10,594 bases of DNA from Gammaproteobacteria bacterium. Its GTDB lineage: Bacteria; Pseudomonadota; Gammaproteobacteria; SZUA-229. The stretch covers positions 1 through 10,594 of the forward strand of contig JALTRC010000344.1 of assembly GCA_026998145.1 (NCBI GenBank), written 5' to 3'. Of this stretch, positions 1 to 6,597 are shown in pieces. Made by a program: the position numbers and the translations under genes. The notes beneath the pieces were generated by a model. The model ran no database searches and was not told where the DNA came from. It was given only the letters and a program-made list of their open reading frames with translations. Numbering within the stretch: the stretch's first letter is position 1; each line of letters begins with the position of its first letter.

Positions 1-1
1 C

Positions 2-943
2 CCCACCGGAGCCGGTGGCTGCCCCGGCAAAGGGGGAAATCGCCGTGGGGTGATTATGGGTTTCCACCTTCATTAAAATCGGCATATCCTCTTCATGCCA
101 GGCATATTCGCCGGTTTCCGAATCCACAAAAAAACGCCCGGCCTTATTACCTTCAATCACCGAGGAATTATCGTGATAGGCGCTGAGAATATTCTCCGGG
201 GCATGTTTATAGGTATTGCGAATCATGCCAAACAGGGAAACATCCTGCGGCTTGCCATCGATCACCCAGTCCGCATTAAAAATCTTGTGGCGGCAATGCT
301 CGGAATTGGCCTGGGCAAACATCATCAGCTCCGCATCACTGGGATTGCGTTTGGCCGAGCTGAAATAATCCAGCAAATAATCGATTTCATCTTCCGATAA
401 AGCCAGCCCCAGCTCCCCATTGGCTGCCACCAGCGCCTCACGGCCAGCGGACAGAATATCCACCGTAGTGCCGGGTGCCGGTTCCGTATGGGCAAACAAA
501 CAGGCTGCCTCAGCAAAGTCCCGCAGCACCATTTCGGTCATACGGTCATGGAGCAGGGGCTTGATGTTTTCAATATCCGCTTCGCTGAGTTTTCCTTCCA
601 CTTCCAGCCGGTAAGCCACGCCCCGCTCCAGCCGCTGAATTGCCTCAAGACCGCAATTATGGGCAATATCCGTGGCCTTGGATGACCAGGGGGAAATCGT
701 CCCCGCCCGGGGCGTTACCAGAAACAGCTCACCATCCGCCGCCTCCGGCTGATAAGCCGGGCCATAACTCAGCAGCTTATCCAGTACCTGCTGCCCGGCG
801 GCATCCAGCTCGGCCTGCATATCCGCAAAATGCACATACTCGCTATGCACCGCCCTGATAGCCGGTACAAGCCGCTGTAGTTGAGCCAGTAGTTTCTCGA
901 TACGAAAGGATGAAAGCGCGGGTGAGCCACGGAAATAATGCAT
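2..943 (-). CDS. purL: Phosphoribosylformylglycinamidine synthase, N-terminal part (partial, runs off left edge)
   Basis: PurL converts FGAR, ATP and glutamine to FGAM in the fourth step of cytosolic purine synthesis. Only the first 314 residues are present, of about 1,290 usual for the long one-piece gammaproteobacterial enzyme. Translating the minus strand from 943 gives one unbroken frame to the window edge. Visible landmarks are RGSPALSSFR at 5-14, TPRAGTISPWSSKATDIAHN near 77-96, the linker-domain QANSEHCRHKIFNADW near 211-226, and KVETHNHPTAISPF at 292-305 followed by GAATGSGG, the start of the first synthetase (AIRS-like) domain. These match the PurS-like, linker and first ATP-binding segments in the right order. 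The ATG at 943-941 is preceded by a GAGG ribosome site six bases away. No PurR-type operator is visible upstream. The glutaminase domain lies outside the window. Confidence 0.97.
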   Translation of the reverse strand, partial: MHYFRGSPALSSFRIEKLLAQLQRLVPAIRAVHSEYVHFADMQAELDAAGQQVLDKLLSYGPAYQPEAADGELFLVTPRAGTISPWSSKATDIAHNCGLEAIQRLERGVAYRLEVEGKLSEADIENIKPLLHDRMTEMVLRDFAEAACLFAHTEPAPGTTVDILSAGREALVAANGELGLALSEDEIDYLLDYFSSAKRNPSDAELMMFAQANSEHCRHKIFNADWVIDGKPQDVSLFGMIRNTYKHAPENILSAYHDNSSVIEGNKAGRFFVDSETGEYAWHEEDMPILMKVETHNHPTAISPFAGAATGSGG

Positions 944-977
944 TGAAAGCCTCAGTGCCTGAAAGTTAAATAATGGT

Positions 978-1061
978 GTCATTCCCCCACGCCTGTGGCG
1001 GGAATCCGGTGAATTCACTCAAAAAGCCTGTGGATCCCCGACAACAGCATTCGGGGATGAC
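978..1061. repeat. 84-bp palindromic intergenic repeat element (MITE/REP-like)
   Basis: The ends are near-perfect inverted repeats: GTCATTCCCC at 978-987 and GGGGATGAC at 1053-1061. Inside are two hairpins. The left one pairs 981-990 with 995-1005 (ATTCCC arms, one bulge). The right one is a perfect 8-bp stem, ATCCCCGA at 1034-1041 with TCGGGGAT at 1051-1058, around a 9-base loop. This GTCATTCCC...GGGGATGAC style of spacer repeat is typical of dispersed non-coding palindromic elements in proteobacterial genomes. It lies between the purL start and the ssrA promoter, so it would be transcribed in the purL leader if the purL promoter is further right. Copy number cannot be judged from one window. 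Confidence 0.7.
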
Positions 1062-1194
1062 AAGCATCAGGGGGGAAACAAACCATACATATTGCCTTGG
1101 TTTTATCACAAGCATCCCCATATAGTGCTTGAGCGTAAAGCCGTGAATTTTAAAGGATTCGGGCACTAACCGCTACAAAAGACCACGATAGTGG

Positions 1195-1200
1195 TATAAT
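1195..1200 (+). promoter_or_regulatory. Putative ssrA promoter, -10 box
   Basis: A perfect TATAAT ends 12 bases before the mature tmRNA 5' end at 1213. Transcription would start about 1207, leaving a short leader for RNase P to remove. The -35 region, about 1172-1177, is a poor match to TTGACA, so promoter strength must come from other elements or the -35 is degenerate. Confidence 0.65.
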
Positions 1201-1212
1201 TAAAGCTTACCC

Positions 1213-1578
1213 GGGGGCGACATGGCTTCGACGTGGGTAGCGAAACTTTCTGGTGCATGTCGAGGAGCAGATAACCTCGTAAATCCAACTGCAAACCATA
1301 TAGTTGCCAACGACGACAACTACGCAATCGCTGCCTAAACACCAGTAGATTGCCTTCCGGCCGGTGCTTGCCTGTAGGCGCCGGATTTCGGGAGTCATCT
1401 CATACAGGATCGTGAGCGGTTCAGCCTGAGTTCCGTTCATTAAAACCTAAACGGGATCGTTGCTTAAAATCCTGAACTGCCGGAGTTTAAGCAATTAAAT
1501 TAAAAGGCGGAATCTAAGCATGTAGAGCCAAAAGCGGAGTACTCGCGGACGGGGGTTCGATTCCCCCCGCCTCCACCA
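1213..1578 (+). ncRNA. ssrA: tmRNA (transfer-messenger RNA), complete, one-piece
   Basis: tmRNA with SmpB rescues stalled ribosomes and tags the nascent peptide for proteolysis. The 5' end GGGGGCG (1213-1219) pairs with CGCCTCC (1568-1574) as a 7-bp acceptor stem with one G-U. The T arm is GGGGG (1551-1555), TTCGATT loop, CCCCC (1563-1567), and CCA is encoded at 1576-1578. The conserved start GGCGACATGGCTTCGACG is present. The tag frame follows TAGTT: resume codon GCC at 1306-1308, then codons for ANDDNYAIAA with stop TAA at 1336-1338. The tag therefore ends in the usual AA-type degron recognised by ClpXP and ClpAP. The 366-nt length suits a one-piece tmRNA. It is transcribed opposite to both neighbours. 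Confidence 0.97.
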
Positions 1579-1590
1579 ATTCAACTTCCA

Positions 1591-1614
1591 AAGCCGTCTC
1601 AGGACGGCTTTTTT
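1591..1614 (+). terminator. Rho-independent terminator of ssrA
   Basis: A perfect 8-bp stem, AAGCCGTC (1591-1598) and GACGGCTT (1603-1610), encloses a TCAG tetraloop and runs into a T tract (1609-1614, then ATT). It starts 12 bases after the encoded CCA. Read from the minus strand the stem is followed only by TTTGG, so it would be a weak terminator for the converging fic gene. No better one is visible in 1615-1727, which is otherwise featureless AT-rich spacer. Confidence 0.92.
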
Positions 1615-1727
1615 ATTGTTTAAATTCAGCAACTTACCAGATTATCACTTCTAATACATACCAATAAAATCCATTGACATCCGGGACAACTGGGGGCAAT
1701 TCAACACTCATCAATATTTAGTTTGGC

Positions 1728-2843
1728 TTAATCAAAGGACTGCAACTCATAACTCGTGCTTCGGCCACCAGCCCCTGACTTTAGTAGTACGCCGACATTT
1801 AACAGGGCTGTGATATCACGCAGTGCAGTATCCGGTGAGCACCTGGCGATTTTCGCCCACTTACCGCTGGTGAGTTTTCCTTCAAATCCATCCAGTAAAC
1901 GATTGAGCAACTTGATTTGTCTCTCATTCATTGGCGTATCTGACCAACGCTGCCAGAAACGCGCCTTGGTCAATACCGCCGACAAAGTGACATCTGCACC
2001 CTCCATTGCACGTAGCAGACACCCAAGAAACCACTCCAGCCACTCCGTCACATCCAGAGAACCTTTTTGTGTCTGTTCCAGACGGTCATAGTAATCTTTT
2101 CGTTCTCTCTGGATCTGCGCCGACAGGCTGTAAAATCGTTGTGGTGATTGATCGGCCCGAGCCAACGCCATGTCACCCACGGCTCTTGCAATACGACCAT
2201 TGCCATCATCAAAAGGGTGAATAGTCACAAACCACAGATGAGCCAAACCAGCCTTAATCAAGGCATCAGGCTCCTCAACCGTATTAAACCAATGCAGAAA
2301 ATCTGACATCTGGGCAATAAGCTGATCAGCCGGTGGTGCTTCATAGTGCACCTTTTCTCGACCTATGGGACCGGACACGACCTGCATCGGCCCTGATGCA
2401 TCATCACGCCAATGACCCGTATTTATTTTATTTATCCCACTGTATCCAGTGGGAAATAGTGCCGCATGCCAACCCAATAGGCGCTTTTCTGTGAGTGGCC
2501 GATCAAAATGACTTGTAGCATCCATAACCATGTCGACCACACCGTCTACATGGCGGTCAGCTGGAGCCAAAGCACCGACATCAACACCTAGACGGCGAGC
2601 CACAGAGGATCGTACCGTCTCAGGATCCAGCCGTTCGCCTTCAATCTCACTCGTCTTGAGGACGTCTTCCGTTAACACCTGCAGTGTGGCCTGGTCACGT
2701 AAGCCCATACCGATATCCTGTAGGCGACCAAGAAGGTGCCCTTGAGCATGATGTGCCCGTGCCAACAATGGGACAAGCCGCTCAGCATCATAATGCCAGC
2801 GGGGCCAATCTGCCTGTTGCCAAATATATTTACCGCTATTCAT
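1728..2843 (-). CDS. Fic family protein AMP transferase (DUF4172-like N-terminus, C-terminal winged helix)
   Basis: Fic enzymes transfer AMP, or sometimes another nucleotide moiety, from a nucleotide to a target hydroxyl; the target here is unknown. The 371-residue protein carries the intact catalytic motif HPFDDGNGRIAR at 209-220 with H209. A typical flap segment precedes it (about 157-170). An N-terminal inhibitory motif of the S/T-xxx-E-G type (TSEIEG, 64-69) makes it a self-inhibited class II Fic protein. Residues 6-60 (YIWQQADWPRW) match the DUF4172-type N-terminal domain, which supports this start although there is no Shine-Dalgarno sequence. Residues about 305-368 (MNERQIKLLNRLLDG ... 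ALRDITALLNVGVLLKSG) form a winged helix, as in SoFic-like proteins. It stands alone with no small antitoxin gene beside it. It lies between ssrA and a conserved-looking cluster, so it may be an acquired gene. Confidence 0.93.
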   Translation of the reverse strand: MNSGKYIWQQADWPRWHYDAERLVPLLARAHHAQGHLLGRLQDIGMGLRDQATLQVLTEDVLKTSEIEGERLDPETVRSSVARRLGVDVGALAPADRHVDGVVDMVMDATSHFDRPLTEKRLLGWHAALFPTGYSGINKINTGHWRDDASGPMQVVSGPIGREKVHYEAPPADQLIAQMSDFLHWFNTVEEPDALIKAGLAHLWFVTIHPFDDGNGRIARAVGDMALARADQSPQRFYSLSAQIQRERKDYYDRLEQTQKGSLDVTEWLEWFLGCLLRAMEGADVTLSAVLTKARFWQRWSDTPMNERQIKLLNRLLDGFEGKLTSGKWAKIARCSPDTALRDITALLNVGVLLKSGAGGRSTSYELQSFD

Positions 2844-2903
2844 GCGGAGATTATGAGCGACATTCTCCGCGAGATCAATATAATCACCGCAAATTATGCG
2901 GTG
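2843..2903. promoter_or_regulatory. Double palindrome in the fic promoter, candidate operator
   Basis: Two hyphenated palindromes flank the putative -35 box. The first has perfect 7-bp arms GCGGAGA (2844-2850) and TCTCCGC (2864-2870). The second has perfect 7-bp arms CACCGCA (2885-2891) and TGCGGTG (2897-2903). The two are related: plus-strand TGCGGAGATTAT (2843-2854) and minus-strand TGCGGTGATTAT (2891-2880) match at 11 of 12 bases, with centres 37 bp apart. This looks like paired binding sites for a dimeric regulator covering the promoter. The winged helix of the Fic protein is the obvious candidate for autoregulation, but that is inference. Confidence 0.6.
2850..2878 (-). promoter_or_regulatory. 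Putative sigma70 promoter of fic giving a leaderless mRNA
   Basis: Read on the minus strand, TTGATC (2878-2873) and CATAAT (2855-2850) are separated by exactly 17 bases. A start seven bases past the -10 box falls at 2843, the A of the fic ATG. The six bases between the -10 box and the ATG (CTCCGC) contain no Shine-Dalgarno sequence, so a leaderless transcript is the simplest reading. The -10 box lies inside the palindrome 2844-2870. Confidence 0.55.
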
Positions 2904-3044
2904 TTAGTAACCATTATTCGCCGCCGCCATCTCCTGGAGATGCTCTGCCTGCTCATTAAGCACATGTTTAAATATGATAGCTTCCAGAGCATTGCCGTAA
3001 TGAATGCCGGCTCGCTGTGCTCGAACAGGAGCAAAAGCAACGTC
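2904..3044 (-). pseudogene. Orphan open frame upstream of fic, possible 3' remnant of a lost gene
   Basis: The minus strand is open for 46 codons from 3044 to a TAA at 2906-2904. The product is protein-like, with an amphipathic Ala/Glu-rich end (RAQRAGIHYGNALEAIIF followed by KHVLNEQAEHLQEM). There is no ATG, GTG or TTG near its beginning; the first usable one is the GTG at codon 28. An in-frame TAA sits just before it at 3047-3045. This fits the C-terminal tail of a gene that has lost its 5' part, or a frameshifted small gene. Its stop codon abuts the fic promoter palindrome. I do not recognise the family. A chance open frame is possible, because the minus-strand frame beside it (GTG near 3071) is also open. 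Confidence 0.3.
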
Positions 3045-3148
3045 TTACTCTCAGAGCACAACTTCACCCCCCAACAAATTTATCCGACTCGGTCTTATAC
3101 TCACCCTGAATACTCTATAACACCCATCCGATAACCGGAGTCGAATAT

Positions 3149-4519
3149 TCAAGATTCCTGCCTGATACCAAGAATCCGCTCATCCAAAGAGCCAACTGAC
3201 AAATCCTTCAGCGTTCGTTTATCTAACGCCTGAGCAATCGATTGTTCAATTTCAGCGTAAACGTCTTTAGTTTCCGGCTCTATTTTTACCGAATTAAATG
3301 CAAGATAATTATTTTCTTCTGATTTTCGAAGCGCAGAAATAATATCACTTAACAACAGGGTATCAGGATCACTGGCCGGCAAATAACTGACAGGAGAGTT
3401 GCATGTTTCAACCAGAAAACCGGCTTTAACAAGGCGGCCTACCAGAAGCTCACAGACTTCTGCTGTTATGCCCATGGAATTCACAAGCGCATCAATGGAC
3501 CAGGCAGGTTTTTTTAAATAATAATGTCGGCCAATCAAGGTCATAATATTTAAAGACAGACTTTCACGAAGTCGATTGCTTAATCTTAAAACGCGAGGTC
3601 CAAGGTGGCGATAGGCTGGCTGTTGATGATAAAAAGTGATACTGCAACCAATTAATAAAATCAGCCAGTTCATATACAGCCAGATAAAGAAAATAATCAA
3701 GGTAGCAAAGGCTGAATAAATGGCCGTGTACTTGGTTGAGCCGGAAATAAAAGAGGCGAATACCCAGCCTGCTGTTTCCCATAAAAGTCCAGCGACAATA
3801 GCCCCGACCAAGGCGGATTTTATTTTGACTTTTTTATTGGGAACAAAAACATAGATGAGTGTAAAGGCACTGATAACCAGAATATAAGGCAGCAGATAAC
3901 CGGTTAACTCCACTATAAAGCCAATGGATTTTATTTCCATCAGATGTCGCATTATGGTATTGCTGCTAATGGATGCGGTGACACCTAAGGCGGAAAACAG
4001 TAAAACCGGGCCAATCAATACAACCGTAATATAATCACTAAAGCGCTGACCAATTGAACGATGCTGACTCACTCGCCAGGTATAATTAAAAGCACGTTCA
4101 ATTTTCTGCAACAGAGACACCACTGTATACATGAGCAATGCCAGACCCAGCGAGCCTAATACCCCTGCCCTTGTATTACTGACGAACTCAATTATTTTAT
4201 TACTGACCTCAATGCCTTTTTCACCCAGCGGCTGAAGAAGACCCTGCAACATGGGTTCGATCTGATTATGTACGCCAAAACCTTTTAGTACCGAAAAACT
4301 AACCGCAAGCAAAGGAACCAGAGCAAGAATGGTTGTGTAAACCAGCCCCATTGCTCTTAACGTTATCATGCCATCCATTAAATCGCGCACAACCAGATGC
4401 GCAATCTGCAAGCCTGTCATTATTCGGGCACGAGCCCTTGATACATTATCAACAGGTGTATACCAGACATATTGTAGAAAAAGTTTTTTTAAGGCATTAA
4501 CATCCGGAATCTTTTTCAC
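3149..4519 (-). CDS. YihY/BrkB family inner membrane protein with C-terminal Rrf2-like winged-helix extension
   Basis: This is an integral membrane protein of the YihY (UPF0761/BrkB) family, once misassigned as RNase BN; its true role is not established. The first ~300 of 456 residues hold the family core: GLVYTTILALVPLLAVSFSVLKGFG at about 58-82 (split here as GLVYTTILALVP then LLAVSFSVLKGFG), LLQKIERAFNYTWRV at 136-150, a GLLWETAGWVFASFI stretch at 244-258 and YSAFATLIIFFIWLYMNW at 268-285, with about six membrane helices. Residues about 335-441 form a soluble tail resembling an Rrf2-type winged helix (WSIDALVNSMGITAE, LLVGRLVKAGFLVE, then LLLSDIISAL and a closing TLKDLS). E. coli YihY, about 290 residues, lacks it. 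The start is GTG at 4519-4517 with AAGGA six bases upstream; the nearby ATG is out of frame. It lies 63 bases after the SDR gene. Confidence 0.9.
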   Translation of the reverse strand: MKKIPDVNALKKLFLQYVWYTPVDNVSRARARIMTGLQIAHLVVRDLMDGMITLRAMGLVYTTILALVPLLAVSFSVLKGFGVHNQIEPMLQGLLQPLGEKGIEVSNKIIEFVSNTRAGVLGSLGLALLMYTVVSLLQKIERAFNYTWRVSQHRSIGQRFSDYITVVLIGPVLLFSALGVTASISSNTIMRHLMEIKSIGFIVELTGYLLPYILVISAFTLIYVFVPNKKVKIKSALVGAIVAGLLWETAGWVFASFISGSTKYTAIYSAFATLIIFFIWLYMNWLILLIGCSITFYHQQPAYRHLGPRVLRLSNRLRESLSLNIMTLIGRHYYLKKPAWSIDALVNSMGITAEVCELLVGRLVKAGFLVETCNSPVSYLPASDPDTLLLSDIISALRKSEENNYLAFNSVKIEPETKDVYAEIEQSIAQALDKRTLKDLSVGSLDERILGIRQES

Positions 4520-4582
4520 AGCATATCCTTAACTCACAGGCAGAAAAAATCCGAGCATCTCAAAATTCACTATAAGCCAGCA

Positions 4583-5278
4583 CTACCACGGAATAATACT
4601 ACCATCAATATCAAAAAAACGGCCACTGGTTTCCAGGCTCAAATTCTTTAAAATATCCCGCAGATGATTAACACATTCTACGGTGCTAATTTCAGCATTT
4701 GGCCCGCCCATATCCGTTTTTACCCAGCCCGGATGGAGGATCGCAACTTTGATATTTTGCGGTTTTAAATCAATAGCGGCACTGACCATGACAGCATTAA
4801 CTGCCGCCTTTGATGAACGATACACATAACTACCACCTGAACCATTATCCGCCATACTGCCCATTTTACTGCTCATGGTGGCGATAGTTTTATATTCACT
4901 GGCTGCAATCTGCTGTGTAAAATGCTCTATCATTTTCATCGGCGCAATGGTATTGATGCGGAAACACTCCAGCCATTTTTGTTCATCTGTATTACCAAAC
5001 CAGGCATCTTTTTGCCCATAGACACCTGCATTATTAAACAGAATATCGATAGCAGTATTTTCAAGTTGCGTGGCGAGTTTTTTTATTTGCTGCGTGTCGG
5101 CCACATCAAGTTGATGAATGCTGATATTGTGATGGTTTTCTGCCAGACTATTTAGTTCGTTTGCCGTTTGAGGATTTCGGCAACAGGCATGTACCTGCCA
5201 GTTATCTTTTGCATATTGTTTGCACAGTTCCAGCCCAATGCCGCGATTACTGCCGGTAATGAGAATCGTATTTGTCAT
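4583..5278 (-). CDS. SDR family NAD(P)-dependent oxidoreductase, C-factor-like
   Basis: This is a classical short-chain dehydrogenase/reductase of 231 residues; the substrate cannot be told from sequence. The Rossmann glycine motif TGSNRGIG is at 8-15, the NNAG structural motif at 82-85, and the catalytic YxxxK is Y153-RSS-K157 with a serine pair at 136-137. The loop SKMGSMADNGSGGS between Ser and Tyr and the HPGWVKTDMGG segment at 182-192 are typical of the C-factor (CsgA-like) subgroup, which is known from Myxococcus signalling but is widespread and mostly uncharacterised. It starts 16 bases after the serB stop with only a weak ribosome site, so it is probably translated from the serB transcript. 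Confidence 0.92.
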   Translation of the reverse strand: MTNTILITGSNRGIGLELCKQYAKDNWQVHACCRNPQTANELNSLAENHHNISIHQLDVADTQQIKKLATQLENTAIDILFNNAGVYGQKDAWFGNTDEQKWLECFRINTIAPMKMIEHFTQQIAASEYKTIATMSSKMGSMADNGSGGSYVYRSSKAAVNAVMVSAAIDLKPQNIKVAILHPGWVKTDMGGPNAEISTVECVNHLRDILKNLSLETSGRFFDIDGSIIPW

Positions 5279-5294
5279 GTTTTAAACCCGTCTG

Positions 5295-6530
5295 TTATTC
5301 AACATTTAATTCGGCCAGCTCACGATCACGCATGCCCAGTAAATATAAAATGGCATCCAGCCCCAGATTGGCAATGGAATGTCTGGCCTGTTCTTTAACC
5401 AGTGGCTTGGCGTGGAATGCAACACCCAGCCCTGCTATGGCCAGCATGGGCAAATCATTTGCCCCATCACCTACGGCAATCACCTGCTCGGTGCTAATGC
5501 CTTCCTGTCGGGCAATTTCGGTGAGTAGTCTGGCTTTCATGGCGCCGTCAATAATATCGCCCTTCACCCTGCCGGTGAGTTTGCCGTTTTCAAATTCCAG
5601 TTGATTGGCATACACATAATCCACACCCAGTTTTTCTTTTAGATAATTGGCAAAATAGGTAAAGCCACCGGAAAGTATGGCGATCTTATAACCAAAATGG
5701 CGCAGATGACTAATTAATCTTGCTGCACCTTCTGTAATGGGCAGACTATCGGCAATATCTTTTAAAACCGATTCATCCATACCTTTTAACAGTGCCATTC
5801 GCTGACGGAAACTTTCTGAAAAATCAATTTTCCCGCGCATGGCTGATTCGGTAATCGCCGCCACCTGTTTCCCCACACCAGCCGCTTTTGCCAGCTCGTC
5901 AATCACTTCCACCTGAATCAGGGTGGAGTCCATATCAAAACACACCAGACGACGACTGCGACGATATAAATTATCTTCCTGCACCGCCACATCCAGATCC
6001 AGTTCCTGGGTAATGTGTAGAAACTTTGCGTGCATACCGGCCACATCCTGCACATCGCCACTCAATCTCAGTTGTACTGAAGCACCACCGGGTACAGACG
6101 ATGTCTGCTTTGCATCTAAAGACAGGCGGCCTGATAAACGACTGATTTGCTCAATATTAAAACCGTGTTCGCTAACGACTTCGGTAACCTTACTAAGATG
6201 ACGCGCAGTAATCTGCCGCCCCAATAAGGTGACAATATGTTTGGCCTGCCCCTGGGCATTTACCCAGTGTTCATATTCCTCTTTGGTAACCGGGGTAAAA
6301 CGAATATTCAGATTCAACTCATGGGCCTTGAATAAAATATCTTTAAATACAGAGCAGCTTTTTGCTTCCTCCGGGGACTCAATTAAAAAACCCAGACTGA
6401 GTGTTTCGTGAATGACCGACTGACCAATATCCAGAATATTAATATCGTAGTCGGCCAGTATGCCGGTTAAGGCGGCGGTTAAACCGGCACGATCCTGACC
6501 GGAGATAGTAATTAAAACAACATCTGACAT
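5295..6530 (-). CDS. serB: Phosphoserine phosphatase SerB with N-terminal tandem ACT domains
   Basis: SerB hydrolyses O-phosphoserine to serine, the last step of serine synthesis, in the cytosol. The C-terminal half (about 195-405) is a HAD-superfamily phosphatase: motif I CFDMDSTLIQVEVIDELA with nucleophile D199 and acid D201, motif II ILSGGFTYF at 285-293, Lys in motif III near 332, and motif IV GDGANDLPML at 354-363. Residues 1-180 form two ACT-type domains (VVLITISGQDRAGLTAALTG at 4-23 and HIVTLLGRQITARHLSKVTE at 98-117), which in this family usually bind serine and regulate the enzyme. The 411-residue length fits the long ACT-containing form; E. coli SerB is shorter. The ATG has GAGG five bases upstream. 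It is first of a likely serB-SDR operon. Confidence 0.97.
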   Translation of the reverse strand: MSDVVLITISGQDRAGLTAALTGILADYDINILDIGQSVIHETLSLGFLIESPEEAKSCSVFKDILFKAHELNLNIRFTPVTKEEYEHWVNAQGQAKHIVTLLGRQITARHLSKVTEVVSEHGFNIEQISRLSGRLSLDAKQTSSVPGGASVQLRLSGDVQDVAGMHAKFLHITQELDLDVAVQEDNLYRRSRRLVCFDMDSTLIQVEVIDELAKAAGVGKQVAAITESAMRGKIDFSESFRQRMALLKGMDESVLKDIADSLPITEGAARLISHLRHFGYKIAILSGGFTYFANYLKEKLGVDYVYANQLEFENGKLTGRVKGDIIDGAMKARLLTEIARQEGISTEQVIAVGDGANDLPMLAIAGLGVAFHAKPLVKEQARHSIANLGLDAILYLLGMRDRELAELNVE

Positions 6531-6597
6531 ACTTGCCTCTTGGTGTTATGTGTCGTGGTAACAGGTGTCACGGCTTATGGTGATACCGACACTCTCA

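Noticed and set aside
966..1166. Minus-strand open frame of 66 codons between purL and ssrA
   Set aside because: It runs through the palindromic repeat (978-1061); the Cys- and Gly-rich middle is the repeat read as protein and there is no family resemblance.
1207..1440. Minus-strand open frame antisense to ssrA
   Set aside because: It lies within the structured tmRNA gene and simply reflects its complement.
1674..1702. TTGACA at 1674-1679 as a plus-strand promoter
   Set aside because: The hexamer 17 bases downstream (CAATTC) is a poor -10 box and there is no plus-strand gene to serve.
2736..3134. Plus-strand open frame of 132 codons over the fic 5' end and spacer
   Set aside because: More than a quarter is antisense to fic; the rest has no ribosome site or recognisable features, and the minus strand frame there is more protein-like.
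3105..3148. Intrinsic terminator after the YihY-family gene
   Set aside because: Only an imperfect GACTCCGG/CCGAGTC pairing with a long loop and no T tract was found.
6531..6597. GTGTC/GACAC-like repeats upstream of serB as an operator
   Set aside because: The arms are imperfect and short; nothing beyond chance in a 67-base gap.
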